From the NCBI RefSeq assembly GCF_033954835.1, contig NZ_CP121471.1:3528501-3592500 (forward strand): a DNA stretch of 64,000 nucleotides. The letters are read 5' to 3'. The stretch's first letter is position 1. Every line of letters starts with the position of its first letter. Shown piece by piece: positions 53,601 to 62,935 of this stretch. The notes under the pieces were generated by a model, which saw only the letters and a list, made by a program, of their open reading frames with translations, did not search any database and was not told where the DNA came from. Position numbers and translations under genes: made by a program. Source of the DNA: Thiorhodovibrio frisius. GTDB lineage: Bacteria > Pseudomonadota > Gammaproteobacteria > Chromatiales > Chromatiaceae.

Positions 53601-54384
53601 CGACCGCGTTCTGCAATTTGGACTCGACATCCGCCGTGTTGGCCACACCGAAGCGCGCTTGCAGGGTATCTTTGACGGCGGGTAAGAAGGAGGCTGGCAG
53701 AAAGGCGTTGATGCGCGCCCACGCCTGATCGCAGCGCAGAGTCTGGGGTACACCGCCTTCGTAATACAGGGTGGTGAAGGCGACATTGCTGCTCGCCAGC
53801 GCGGTTGTCACATCCGGGGCGGTGAGAATGTCATCCAGACTCCGGCGCTGAGTATCGACATCCGCCAGCACGCAGTCGGCGACATAGTTCACTAGCGAGC
53901 CTTCAACATTGGTGCCCGGCTCCGGGGCATTGGCTGCGCCCAGGGAGGCTCTGGAGAGCGTTGCTTTCCGAACGCCCGCCAACGTCTGGAGCGCATCTGC
54001 AAAGCCCTGCCCAGTCATGGCGGGTGTGGAGAATGCCTGCTCCATCAGCCGGGTCACACCATAGCCGACATTGGACATGGCCGAACCCACAGCAGCGGGT
54101 CCGATGGGGACATGGTCGACCACTCTGACCGACCCGGTGTAGGCATCCTCCACGGTCACCGACACCGAGGTGCCGAAGGCCAGCAGATAGATCAGCATGG
54201 CGATGAACAAGCGCCCGAAGTAGAGGGTGTTGTTCACCAGGCCCTGAAACATGCCCAGCAGGATTCCGACCACCAGCCCGACGGCGGCCAGTTGGCGAAA
54301 ATCCCCGGTCCCGGTCAGGGCTGCGACGGCATTGAGGATCTGGGTCAGAAAGGCCGCATCGCCGATGGAGTAGATCTCGAACAT
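50647..54384 (-). CDS. traG: Conjugal transfer protein TraG with C-terminal lysozyme-like domain
   Basis: The 1245-residue protein has the TraG N-terminal membrane domain (about 1-470, with segments such as LVVGILLGMFQGLVNNTLYF and LFIAMLIYLLAFGTSV). A long Gln/Ser-rich, mostly helical periplasmic region follows (about 480-1080). The final 160 residues contain IARPESRGNYNALFGD, SPVGRYQILDDTL and RFSPALQDRMALVL, the pattern of phage-type muramidases. TraG serves pilus assembly and mating-pair stabilisation or entry exclusion; here it may also cut peptidoglycan. It is last in the traF-traH-traG order. Confidence 0.9.
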   Translation of the reverse strand: MFEIYSIGDAAFLTQILNAVAALTGTGDFRQLAAVGLVVGILLGMFQGLVNNTLYFGRLFIAMLIYLLAFGTSVSVTVEDAYTGSVRVVDHVPIGPAAVGSAMSNVGYGVTRLMEQAFSTPAMTGQGFADALQTLAGVRKATLSRASLGAANAPEPGTNVEGSLVNYVADCVLADVDTQRRSLDDILTAPDVTTALASSNVAFTTLYYEGGVPQTLRCDQAWARINAFLPASFLPAVKDTLQARFGVANTADVESKLQNAVDALAGAGRDAQDYVLMSAALGWLEKGIVLTHENRLQWAAATSVQQAIAQRNGQWAAEQALFMNIVRPMMTFFEGFIYAVAPLMGFAVALGPMGISLTGKWLMFALWTQLWLPVLAVTNLYLMMAAGRDLDALSNVAQLEPFSFYGLMQLDLVLQDWLATGGMLAAATPAIALMLIYGSAVTATHLAGRLRGSDHIDEKGLSPSVSSTAPALAISSGYQNTPYAGTLATGAESILPRFDLGTQASRETAVTEQALQQSSRQFLSTLGQTASMSAAHNRESFSQRALGFDYSASASETDKTFYSAGSSLSQQYAQTGLSANQMTGMLATGVGLAGGGRSGSAIAGELSGQLRDQYQVSDQLAERVADDIATRVTSDTGFQSSLASSVSADAQQGLRSVFTQGLSRQDSAQLQQSAADVVQDSRSHQRAERLSQSAAASGSYGAAEVGQRLAGNPALAGQAYSAIDRLGLTGDHQRVSDWYSAMGVFANPEQARAAAAMHLLAGYAKPDRALSGEERLQARETAFSILGDAFQGPGGTGANPANGAGLHGAAGVFGSTRDQVLGAGLPDPRAEVAGLDDRVAEGFLGNAALGGGDAVNRFHQDAQQRLMQSQAQREASLAEQRSDYWERQILGEANSHRSPAEATTDQLAGGIGNLLQRGIVQGDRAVAAFNGLLSGLQQGEGWSGAVAQARERYGDAIDGLASYQLQSLPENALTGTQEDFYRNQVDNGLLGNSAMGQALRFASPEQQALRERLVAEHGPDLGPAIAHQLTQAANSLDNSKLTEVMAYNRAEADAAEAQKKTESLAPGGLPGMAPAGLIHPNVSGGSAGAVLDVIARPESRGNYNALFGDADQQQLRLTDMTLEQVQQVQQQLVAERGGSPVGRYQILDDTLGGLIERMGLSGQERFSPALQDRMALVLAGDAGLSAWQSGRLSDETFANRLSTIWAGLPKDASNESHYEGQAGNRAQVGWTSVLQGLGRARQRDD

Positions 54385-54387
54385 GGC

Positions 54388-55806
54388 TCAGCCCTCCGGG
54401 GTCAGACGCCCGCCGCCGGCCTGCTCGATGCTCCAATAGGGCGTCGACTTGGCCGATTGCAGCAGATCCATGTAGTAAGCGAGCTGTTCCTGGGCGGTGC
54501 CGTATTGGGCGGTGACGACCTCGTATTCGGCGCGCAAGTCCGCGCGGGATTCCGCGATCTGCTCGCGCAGCAGCCCCGCATAGGCGTTGTCCGCGACGAC
54601 GGTCGCCACACTCACGGCACGCGCCATGTCGTGCAGCAGCACCTGCACCAGCTCGATGGCGATCACCGGAGCCGCTCGCTCGGCGAACAGCATCGCTGTG
54701 CCCTCGTCGATGCGCGCCAGATTGGCCACCGCCCCGCCGAGTCCGCTCGGGGCCACCTGCATGAAGGCTTTCTCGTCGGCGGTGAAATCGCTGGTACCAA
54801 AGCGGAACTTGGCGATCAATCCAGGTGAACTCGCATCACCGATCAGCAGGGTTCTCACGCGCTCGATCATGCCGAGCAGGGTGAGACTCTGAACGGTTGG
54901 GGAGAGGCAATCGTCGGCATCGCGACTGGGTGCACAGCGATACACCCGCACTTCGCGGCTGTCCGCCGTGCCGTGCAGCAGGTCGCGCAGAGACAGCACC
55001 GCCGGCAATGGGGTGACGCGGTTATTGCTCCCCTGCCCGTCCGGACTCGGCTCCGGTGGCCCGACGATGACACTGCCGGTCACCGACATCAGCGTCTCCA
55101 GCAGGCTGTCGTCGCCATGGTCGAACCAGCCGCTGACCGAGCCTTCCTTGAGCGAGCGCCAGAACAGGTTGCCCTGCAATTCCTCACGGGCGTAGTCCGG
55201 ATCACTGTTTTGCACCTGGGTGATGGGATCTTCGCCGGTTACCGTTGACCAGGTCTCGAAGACATCGCCCAATCCTCTCACCAGCGAGGCTTCAGAGTGC
55301 TTGATCTTCTGCTGGGTATCGAAGGCATCGACGACATCGTTGACCACGCCCTGCCCAAGCTGGCAAGAGTTGGCGAACAGGCTATTGAGCGCCTGGATCT
55401 TCTTCTGCAACGAGTCCATCACCTGTCCGCAGTTCTGGCACATGGAATCCAGGGCCAGTTTGAAGGCGTAGCTGCCGGCATTAGCGGCGATGGCGCGAAA
55501 CAGCTCAGTTAGTTGCTCGCGCGAGACATAGCTGAAGCCACCGGCGACCAGATCGATACCGCCGCAGCCGGCCTCGAAGCTCGGCGGGATGATGTGAACG
55601 GGGTTGACCGTCATCACCCGGTTGCGGGCATAGACCGACCCACCGGAGAGCACGCCCCGGCGCTGACCCATGTGGGCGGTGGGGTCGGTGACATTGACCA
55701 GGCTGTCGAACATGGCATCCAGCTCGGACGATAGATCGGCCTGCGCCATGCCGGGCAAGCCGGCGCTGAGGGTGAGGGATAAACCGAGGACGGGCGCAAC
55801 GCGCAT
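54388..55806 (-). CDS. traH: Conjugal transfer protein TraH
   Basis: The 472-residue protein has a signal peptide (MRVAPVLGLSLTLSAGLPGM, cleaved near AQA). The TraH pattern includes GGSVYARNRVMTVNPVHIIP, AGCGGIDLVAGGFSYVS and CQNCGQVMDSLQKKIQALNS. It is a periplasmic pilus-assembly factor of F-type T4SS, conserved in this family but absent from P-type systems. It sits 3 bp before traG. Confidence 0.93.
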   Translation of the reverse strand: MRVAPVLGLSLTLSAGLPGMAQADLSSELDAMFDSLVNVTDPTAHMGQRRGVLSGGSVYARNRVMTVNPVHIIPPSFEAGCGGIDLVAGGFSYVSREQLTELFRAIAANAGSYAFKLALDSMCQNCGQVMDSLQKKIQALNSLFANSCQLGQGVVNDVVDAFDTQQKIKHSEASLVRGLGDVFETWSTVTGEDPITQVQNSDPDYAREELQGNLFWRSLKEGSVSGWFDHGDDSLLETLMSVTGSVIVGPPEPSPDGQGSNNRVTPLPAVLSLRDLLHGTADSREVRVYRCAPSRDADDCLSPTVQSLTLLGMIERVRTLLIGDASSPGLIAKFRFGTSDFTADEKAFMQVAPSGLGGAVANLARIDEGTAMLFAERAAPVIAIELVQVLLHDMARAVSVATVVADNAYAGLLREQIAESRADLRAEYEVVTAQYGTAQEQLAYYMDLLQSAKSTPYWSIEQAGGGRLTPEG

Positions 55807-56852
55807 TAGTGACCTCCGAGGCGATGATGCGTGGGGGATGGAATCAGGGGTTCAGTGACCGGGGGATTGGGTATCGCGCGGCGCTGACCGCGCAGGTGCT
55901 CAAGCAGCCGTTCGGGGTCTTCGGCCAGGTCTGGATCGCTGAACGTGCTCGTGTCCAGGCGCAGGGCGGTCACCCGCGCGCGGCTGCGTTCCAGCCAGCG
56001 CGGATCGATCCAGCCGGCATCGGCGGCGGTCTGGACGATGCGCTGCTGCAACTCGGCCAGCGACAGCACGCCTTGGGACAAAGGCTTGATGCCATCGGGC
56101 GGACGGACCAGGAAGAGCGCCGGGGTGGAGACCACGCCAAGCGCGCGGGCTTGACCACTATCGGTGCGGAAGTTGGGGAAGAACCCGCTTGGCAAGGGTC
56201 GGCCATCGAGGGCAATGGCCTGCACGTCTAAACCGTAACGGTTGGTCAGCAACTCAAGCAACGGAGCCTGGGCTTCGCAGTAGGGGCAATCAGAGCGGTA
56301 CAGGAACCAGAGGCCGGCGACTTGGGCGGTTTTGGTCAGCGCCTGGTCGCGTTGGTTCGCCGCTTCCCGATTGACCAGGTTGGCGGCGAAAGTCGCGAGT
56401 GGCCGGCGGGTGGTCTCGTCGAGGAAAGGATCGGACCAGACGGCGCGCTGGCTTGCCTCGGCAAAGCGTTCGGCTTTGTCGATGGCCAGGCGTTGCAGGT
56501 AGAGATAGAGGGAGACGTTCTGCGGCGAGGGATCGTCGATGGCAACATCCCGGTAGCGCTCCAGGTTCGCGCGCAGCCAGGCGGCGGAGAGTGGTGTTGG
56601 GCCGGGTTGGTTGCTTGGCGTCTCGGGCGCGGGAGGTTGTTCGGCTACCTCCTCGGGTGCCGGTGTCGGGGGCGGATCGGGTGGTGGTTCCAGTTCCTCC
56701 TCGGGTTCGGGCGGTTGTTCGGCATACCAGAACCAGCCCTCGGCGCCACGCTCGTAGAAGCGCGGCGAGGTGGGCTCAGTCTGGGCATGGACGGTGCTGC
56801 AAAGGACAAGGGTGCCTGACAGCATGAGCAGGGGGATCAGGATGGTGTTCAT
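55806..56852 (-). CDS. traF: Conjugal transfer protein TraF (thioredoxin-fold)
   Basis: The 348-residue protein has a signal peptide (MNTILIPLLMLSGTLVLCST, cleaved near VHA) and a long Pro/Glu-rich stretch (about 46-90). A thioredoxin-like domain with FLYRSDCPYCEAQAPLLELL near 195 keeps a CxxC pair. TraF helps assemble disulfide-rich Tra proteins and the pilus. It is the first gene of traF-H-G and overlaps traH by one base. Confidence 0.92.
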   Translation of the reverse strand: MNTILIPLLMLSGTLVLCSTVHAQTEPTSPRFYERGAEGWFWYAEQPPEPEEELEPPPDPPPTPAPEEVAEQPPAPETPSNQPGPTPLSAAWLRANLERYRDVAIDDPSPQNVSLYLYLQRLAIDKAERFAEASQRAVWSDPFLDETTRRPLATFAANLVNREAANQRDQALTKTAQVAGLWFLYRSDCPYCEAQAPLLELLTNRYGLDVQAIALDGRPLPSGFFPNFRTDSGQARALGVVSTPALFLVRPPDGIKPLSQGVLSLAELQQRIVQTAADAGWIDPRWLERSRARVTALRLDTSTFSDPDLAEDPERLLEHLRGQRRAIPNPPVTEPLIPSPTHHRLGGH

Positions 56853-57235
56853 GCCACCATCCTGATCTTTGCGAGTTGTCAGAGCGACCTGGAAACCTCA
56901 GGCGGATGGGCCTCTTTCGCGCTGCCAGGACAGTGCGCGTGAAGAATGGTTGTGACGAGCGGTTGCGCGTTCTTAGCGTTGCGATCTGCTCACAGGTGAT
57001 AAGACATGAACGCAGTCACCGACTTTGATCAGGCCCGCTGCGCGAACCCGAAAACAGTGACCGGACTGCGATAACTGGTACCAGGCGATGTGCCGCATGG
57101 CATCAGCTTCGGAGGTGAGGAACTTGCCGTCAACTGTCTTGAAGGCATGGACACGCTCGATCGGTGCTGCGATTGGGCAGCGCTTAGAGGTTTGAGCGGC
57201 GGCTTCGGTCTTAGACTGCTACTTCGTGACTTGCT
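56853..57235. other. Intergenic region upstream of traF
   Basis: About 380 bp between traF and the alpha/beta hydrolase. No gene is convincing on either strand. It should contain the traF promoter. Confidence 0.5.
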
Positions 57236-58177
57236 TCAGTTAGTTACCTTATGCCTAAGCCAGTCGACGGCGTATCGGCGGTCTGCCTCGGCTGTGTCGG
57301 ACAGCCAGAAGCAGAAGTGGGTGCCATCCTGGATCCATCGCAGCTCGGAGCCGGCGATGTGGCGGTGGGCGTGTTCCGCGTGAGAGGGAAAAACGTCATT
57401 GTCCGCCGTGCCATGAATAATCAAGGTCGGGGCGATTATCCGCTCCAGAGGCAGCGCGGCGATTGCTCCTAATTGCGCATTGTCATTCCGCGCCCCAGGG
57501 ACTCGCTTGGCAGCGTGATCTCCAAATGAGTGCACCATGGCCATGAAGTACGCTTGCTTGAGGGGATCGGCCTCAATGTGCGCCACACGCTCGGCGACCT
57601 GAGCCCGGTCTAGCTTGCCTTCCTGGGCGATGAGGCCCTTGATGGTAGCCCCGGTCAGATAGTCGGCCATGATCGCGGTCAGCTTAAAACCGAAGGTGGA
57701 AACGAAGAGCTTCATCTCCAGGTCACTCACCGGCGGCTGATATTTGCTCGCCACGCAGTCGACGGCAACCAAGGCCGACACTTTCCGCGGGTGGCGCGCG
57801 GCAAGTTCATAAATGGCCCCACCAGCCGCGGAGACACCAACCACGGCGCAGCGCTCAATGCCGAGGTAATCAAGCAGTGCCGCGAGGGCGTCAGCCTGCT
57901 CAGTCAATGTCGTGCCCGTTTTCAGCGGCGTTTCCAGATAACCCGGTCGGGACGGACCAATGACCCGAAAGCCATTCACCCGAAAGGTTTCACCCAGAAT
58001 CAAGCCTTGGTCATAACCGCCAGGGCCACCGTGGACGCACAGGAGCGGCGGTCCGTCACCGACGTCGGCGAACTGCATCGGTCCCATGGGCAACTCAGCA
58101 GTACTTGCAGGTGCTGATAGACAGGCCGTGACTTGTTCTGGAGTGGATAGCGTGAAGTCTGACAAGTGGACCTCCAA
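57236..58177 (-). CDS. Alpha/beta hydrolase
   Basis: The 313-residue protein has the oxyanion HGGPGG at 49-54, the nucleophile elbow GVSAAGG with Ser116, an acid near PTLIIHGTADNDVFP and the catalytic His in DGTHF near 291. It resembles prolyl-iminopeptidase or haloperoxidase-type hydrolases. The substrate is unknown; no signal peptide. Confidence 0.9.
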   Translation of the reverse strand: MEVHLSDFTLSTPEQVTACLSAPASTAELPMGPMQFADVGDGPPLLCVHGGPGGYDQGLILGETFRVNGFRVIGPSRPGYLETPLKTGTTLTEQADALAALLDYLGIERCAVVGVSAAGGAIYELAARHPRKVSALVAVDCVASKYQPPVSDLEMKLFVSTFGFKLTAIMADYLTGATIKGLIAQEGKLDRAQVAERVAHIEADPLKQAYFMAMVHSFGDHAAKRVPGARNDNAQLGAIAALPLERIIAPTLIIHGTADNDVFPSHAEHAHRHIAGSELRWIQDGTHFCFWLSDTAEADRRYAVDWLRHKVTN

Positions 58178-58309
58178 AGATGCCGAGCTTCGAACTGTAG
58201 GCCAAGTTTAGCGCGTCGGCCCAGGGGTGGAAATTTGGCACATCCTAGCGAGACTTTGCCTCAGACCGGCAAGACGAGGACAACCGATCACAAGCCAGCC
58301 ATTGCTGTT

Positions 58310-58846
58310 TTATTCCAGTATCTGTTGCTGGGTCCTTCTGACGCGCGCGGCGTCATAGCCTTGCTCTGCGGCAATCGCGATGGCTCGATCATAATCCTCA
58401 GGGGAAATGCAAGGCGCACGGGCAATGAGCCAAAGCCGCCTTCGGCTTGGGGTACCCATGAGCAGCCATCGGTATTGCGGGTCGAGGCCAATGACCCACA
58501 GATCGCCCCGAATCAGCTTAAAGAACCGCAGGATGAGCTTTGCCCCGCTCGCGTCGGCAGGATGAACCAGGCCATGCACCTCATTGCGGCGCATTCGCGC
58601 TTTCGCGTTGTAGGCGACTGTTTGGACGGTGATGCGCCCATCGGGGCGTTTGGCATAGGTTGCAGTCACATTGACGCTACACTGTCCTGGACCGTCGGCT
58701 TCGAGATTGGGCAATCTGGCCACTTCGAACCAGGTCCCCATCAGCCGACTAAGGTCAATCTTCGCAACGGTATCCGGCAACTGACGACGCTTAACGGAAC
58801 GTGTCGGAAGCAATTTGTGCAGGGCGCGACGAGCTTTGTTCATCAT
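58310..58846 (-). CDS. Lipocalin family protein (Blc-like)
   Basis: The 178-residue protein starts MMNKARRALHKLL. The longer frame to 58999 adds an unlikely leader. The lipocalin signature DLSRLMGTWFEVARLPNLEA lies near 32-51 with the conserved GTW. Later blocks include KLILRFFKLIRGDLWVIGLD and RRRLWLIARAP. Blc-type lipocalins bind lipids at the outer membrane; here there is no lipobox, so the location is uncertain. Confidence 0.85.
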   Translation of the reverse strand: MMNKARRALHKLLPTRSVKRRQLPDTVAKIDLSRLMGTWFEVARLPNLEADGPGQCSVNVTATYAKRPDGRITVQTVAYNAKARMRRNEVHGLVHPADASGAKLILRFFKLIRGDLWVIGLDPQYRWLLMGTPSRRRLWLIARAPCISPEDYDRAIAIAAEQGYDAARVRRTQQQILE

Positions 58847-59213
58847 GCACAGGTAAGTGGGGTCTGATGAGTCCCAAAAAACTGGCGATCTGGTTCGCCA
58901 GTCATTGAACTCGTTTGGCCTCTGGTGGCGTCCGCTTGCCCCATCAGAGTCATGCTGACTAGACAAGATCAGTGGCGTAATCCGGCCAGAACCGGACATT
59001 GACCAGGGAGAGTGCCGGTGTCAGAATTCGACCAGACGGGCGAGGCAGAGCAATCCTTACGGCCCTTGTTTGTTGCCGAACCCATGTAAGGGTCCGACTG
59101 ATCCTTGTCGCTCGGCAGATACCTCGCGTTTCGCGGGATAACACGCCTTCCGTGGTGTTATCCGGAAACCGTAAGATGCCTTGTTATGTGTGCACATGTT
59201 ATGGAGTGCCGAA
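58847..59213. other. Intergenic with 9-bp perfect hairpin at 59136-59163
   Basis: GGATAACAC and GTGTTATCC pair perfectly around a 10-nt loop, just before the sequence turns AT-rich. It may be a terminator or a relic of the insertion that brought in the AT-rich block. No gene is seen. Confidence 0.5.
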
Positions 59214-60188
59214 ATGTACGATAATCGTATATTATCTCATTCTTTCTCAAAATTATTAGAGCCAGATGGAGAGCTTCGTTGGTTGTTTTATTTAGTTCAA
59301 AAGCATTCCGATACTGATTTTTTGATAGGAAAAAATGATAAAGAAGAATGGATTTCAATATATCGAGGGCTTTCAAGAGTGTAGAAGATAAAAAAGAAAA
59401 GCGATCCTGGCTTGATTAAATTAAATGGAGACGATGCATACAAAAAAATGTCAAATGATCTTTACGGAGAAAAGAAAGTTACAGAGGATTTCTCCAGCGA
59501 GTTAATCAAGGTATTAAAAGAAGTTTCAACTGATCCGGAATTTGATAAACACTACAACAATAAAAAGTAAGGATATTTTCAAAACGAATTATCCCGCAAA
59601 TTCGGAACCTGCGGAAAACCGAATGACAATTTCGTCATTTTAGATAAAGAAGCTGTTATCGGATACAAATATCAACAGGAAAAAGATAAAATATATGGCA
59701 AGGTTCGTGAAAAGTACAAAATTCTCCAGAGAGATATTACTCAATATGATGCAAAAGGATACGGAACAGACTTGGATAAAAAAGCTATTGGCGGTGAACT
59801 CGATTTTTTAGCTTTGGATAAACAGGGTAATCTGCTTTTGATCGAGTACAAACATGGATCAAATACATCTGGTATTTATTTAAGCCCCCTTCAAATTGGG
59901 TTGTATTATGATCTTTTCAATCAGTTGCCGAGAGACGAATTGAAAGAATCTGTATCCAAAATGCTGGAACAAAAAAAGAAAATAGGATTGATAAATGCTG
60001 AATGGAAACGACCGAATATTAAAGACATTGTACCTGTCCTAATTGTTTCTGAATATAGCGAAAGAAGTTTAGCAAAAACAAAGTATCAGGAAATTATGGA
60101 TATTGCCAGAGACAAAAAAGGAAACTCTTTTTTAGAAAACATTAAAACATATAACTACACAATTCAACATGGTCTTACGCCTTGGTGA
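59214..60188 (+). pseudogene. AT-rich PD-(D/E)XK-like nuclease gene with two in-frame stops
   Basis: One reading frame runs from MYDNRILSHSFSKLLEPDGE (59214) to HGLTPW (60188). It is interrupted only by TAG at 59382 and TAA at 59568, with no frameshift. The intact version would be about 324 residues. The C-terminal part has GGELDFLALDKQGNLLLIEY followed by K, giving the E...D...E-x-K pattern of restriction-like nucleases. Base composition is far more AT-rich than the lipocalin gene to the left, so it is foreign. Two nonsense mutations are the simplest reading; reassigned stop codons in the donor are an alternative. Confidence 0.7.
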
Positions 60189-60304
60189 TAATGATTTTTT
60201 AAATCCATGGAGGTACATTGGAGATTGGATGCTCGTGTGTTGAAATTTAGATGTAAACAACACGAATAGTTGTCGACTTAGGGATTGCCTAGGGAGCAAG
60301 TTTT

Positions 60305-62107
60305 ATGCGAGTGTGCATCCACCGGGGCAGTCACCAGATTGGTGGAAGCTGTGTCGAAATCGAGCAGAATGGACTCCGGATTCTGCTCGATTTCGGATTA
60401 CCCTTGGATTCAGACCACGACAAGCGCTCAGCGATACCCGCAACGCTTGCCGGACTCAATGAACGCGATCAAAGCGTACTCGGGGTATTCATCTCGCACC
60501 CGCATCTAGATCATCTCGGCTTGCTGCCCGCTCTAGCACCCCGCATCCCAGTCGGAATGGGACCAGCCGCCCGGCGTATCGTCACGGCGGCTGCGGCTTT
60601 CAGTGGGCATCCATGGGCCCGACCTGCTCCAGGATGGGATTATCGGTCAGGTCAGAGCATTGATGTCGGACCATTCCGCGTTACTCCCTTTCTTGTTGAT
60701 CATTCCGCATACGATGCCTATGCGCTCCTGATTGAGAGCCAGGGAAAGCGTCTTTTTTATAGCGGCGATTTCCGCGCGCACGGTCGCAAATCAGCTCTCT
60801 TCGAGTCTTTGCTGAGAACGTTACCCCGGGGTGTCGATGTCATGCTGCTGGAAGGGTCAACCCTGGGCCGGCCGCCAAATGACGGGCGGATTCAGCATGA
60901 ATCAGACATAGAGGATCAGTTCGTCGCCGAGTTTTCGTCCGCTCAAGGCCTCGTCATGACGCATACATCCTCACAAAACATCGACCGTCTCGTATCCATC
61001 TTTCGAGCGGCGAGACGAACGAACCGCCTCATGGTCATTGATCTTTATACTGCGGCGATTCTGCAAGCGACAGGCAATCCAAATATTCCACAATCCCATT
61101 GGCCCGACATCAGGCTCTATGTACCTCAACGCCAGCGTATGCAGATTCGGAAGAAGGGCTTGTTCGATCTTCTACGTCAACACGCGAAAAATCGGATATA
61201 CAGCGAAAAGCTGCGTGAGCGGGCAAAATCGGTAGCTCTCGTATTTCGTCCGATTCACTGCCTAGACCTGGAAAAGGCGAATTGCTTGACTGACGCGCGC
61301 TACATCTATTCGCAATGGGCAGGATATTGGGAGCGCGGAGACTTCAGTGCCCTCGGGGCCTGGCTGAGCCGCCACGGCATTGACAAGAAAAGCATCCATA
61401 CATCAGGTCACGCCAGCTCCGTGCATCTCGAGGAGTTCGTCAGGGTGCTCACTCCACGTAAGGTCGTCCCCATTCATACCTTCGTGCCCGAGCAGTATAA
61501 GCGTTTGTTTCAAAATGTTGAGCTTCACGGCGATGGGGAATGGTGGAGTCTAGATAAGGAGGAGGGGGAAAGGAATGAACGCCTCCCGCAAAAACGCACC
61601 GCTAAAAAGAAACAACAGCATTGGTCACCTGTTTTGGAAGCACAGAAGATCGGACAATTTCAAATTGTACCTCTCACCTCATCCAAACAACTTGGATCAG
61701 AAGGCTGGCACATGATGAATTGCGTGGCGGACTATTCAAATGCCTGCAAGAATGATGAATATCGAGTATTTTCGATCAGAAATATCAGCGGAAAGCGCTT
61801 GGCGACACTAGGCCTGACTCGCAAAAATAATCAATGGTTTGTAGATCAATGTTTTGGACCGCGTAATAGCGCGGAGAATGCCAATCTAGAGTTGTTTGAT
61901 AAACATGGAAAAGCGATGGAAATGGTCGATTGGTACCGAGAGGAGGGCGTACTTGAATCAAGCACTGATTTTGATCTAGAACATGGTGTTCCGACAGCTA
62001 CCCTCAGTGTGATAAATCGATACGGCAAGGTCGATTACCTAGAGGTTGATACCGACCTAGGTCTTCTTGCACAAGAAATTGAGCAACTCATGAACAATAG
62101 AGAGTAA
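60305..62107 (+). CDS. Metallo-beta-lactamase-fold hydrolase fused to a PcfJ-like domain
   Basis: The 600-residue protein has an N-terminal RNase J/CPSF-like MBL fold: VCIHRGSHQIGGSCVEIE, the zinc motif SHPHLDHLG at 64-72, FLVDHSAYDAYALLI and SGDFRAHGRK near 154. After about residue 430 comes a separate domain with LGSEGWHMMNCVADYSN, YRVFSIRNISGKRLATLGL and QWFVDQCFGPRNSAEN. This is the PcfJ pattern (HCV/NCV-x-Y, then Q-x-G-x-N). MBL enzymes of this type cut RNA or DNA; PcfJ-like domains occur on conjugative and phage elements. A homologous MBL protein without this extension lies at 62936. Confidence 0.8.
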   Translation: MRVCIHRGSHQIGGSCVEIEQNGLRILLDFGLPLDSDHDKRSAIPATLAGLNERDQSVLGVFISHPHLDHLGLLPALAPRIPVGMGPAARRIVTAAAAFSGHPWARPAPGWDYRSGQSIDVGPFRVTPFLVDHSAYDAYALLIESQGKRLFYSGDFRAHGRKSALFESLLRTLPRGVDVMLLEGSTLGRPPNDGRIQHESDIEDQFVAEFSSAQGLVMTHTSSQNIDRLVSIFRAARRTNRLMVIDLYTAAILQATGNPNIPQSHWPDIRLYVPQRQRMQIRKKGLFDLLRQHAKNRIYSEKLRERAKSVALVFRPIHCLDLEKANCLTDARYIYSQWAGYWERGDFSALGAWLSRHGIDKKSIHTSGHASSVHLEEFVRVLTPRKVVPIHTFVPEQYKRLFQNVELHGDGEWWSLDKEEGERNERLPQKRTAKKKQQHWSPVLEAQKIGQFQIVPLTSSKQLGSEGWHMMNCVADYSNACKNDEYRVFSIRNISGKRLATLGLTRKNNQWFVDQCFGPRNSAENANLELFDKHGKAMEMVDWYREEGVLESSTDFDLEHGVPTATLSVINRYGKVDYLEVDTDLGLLAQEIEQLMNNRE

Positions 62108-62935
62108 CTGATACGGAAACCGACGCATTTAGGACAAAAACACATAGGATGAAAAAATTGGCAGCGCAACGCGCCACTGCAAGCCCTTACTGGTTCGAAA
62201 TCAATCACAATGAAGCGCTACGTTCGTGTTAATGGCGCATAGGTATCATACGGTATCTCTCGATCCGGCGAGCCCGTGCGGTACCCTTCTCCGCAACGGA
62301 AAGGAGGTGAGCAAAAAAAACTTAAATCAGCGCTATTTGATGCTGCAGACCTCCATTGTGAAAATCATGTACCTAAATTTATTAGCGCGAGCACAAAATC
62401 CTTGCGGCATTGACCGTTCCTTGGGGACTTCCGCGGGTGTCAAGCAAATTCAGCCGACCTGCCAAAGAAGCGCGCGGCTGATTTACGGAGTTAGTCCGTT
62501 GAGGGTCGGCAACCGTCCCCAGAGGCAAGACGCAGCGCTCGCGATTCTTCTGGATTAGCACCGAATCCTTGGCAGGGCGCTTGCCGGCCAGGAGCAGACA
62601 TTTATCGCCGACTGCTCCAGTTTTCGGGTTCGGGCTATTCGGTCTTTCCGCCGCGTGAAAAGCTAGTTAGCCGGTCGAAAATGAGTGGCTTGGCAACCCA
62701 GTTGCGCTGACTGCGGATCAATTGTCAGGTTCGTCGTTGCCGCGACCGCCTTCGGGGTGGGTGTGCATGGCGCGTCTCCGGTGGGTTGGCTTGACCGGAG
62801 TTTAGCGCAGGGTGGCGGGTGTGGCGATGATGCGAGCAGCTTTGGACGCTTTGCTCGGTTTTTCGGTCTGACGACTGAACTCACTGGTATTTACGGAGCG
62901 GAGTAAAAATCCAGTGCAGTAATTTGTTATGTGTT
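62108..62935. other. Gene-poor region between two MBL-fold genes
   Basis: About 830 bp. Frames of 70-110 residues exist, but none has a recognisable domain or ribosome-binding site. Composition returns toward host-like GC in the middle. A hairpin lies at 62882-62916. Confidence 0.5.
62882..62916 (-). terminator. Hairpin downstream of the right-end MBL gene
   Basis: CACTGG...CCAGTG with an inner TTTAC...GTAAA stem encloses a GGAGCGGA loop, 20 nt after the MBL stop on the minus strand. There is no T-run, so a terminator is possible but not certain. Confidence 0.35.

Noticed and set aside
62185-62215. GGTTCGAAATC resembling a tRNA T-loop
   Set aside because: No matching acceptor, D or anticodon stems nearby.
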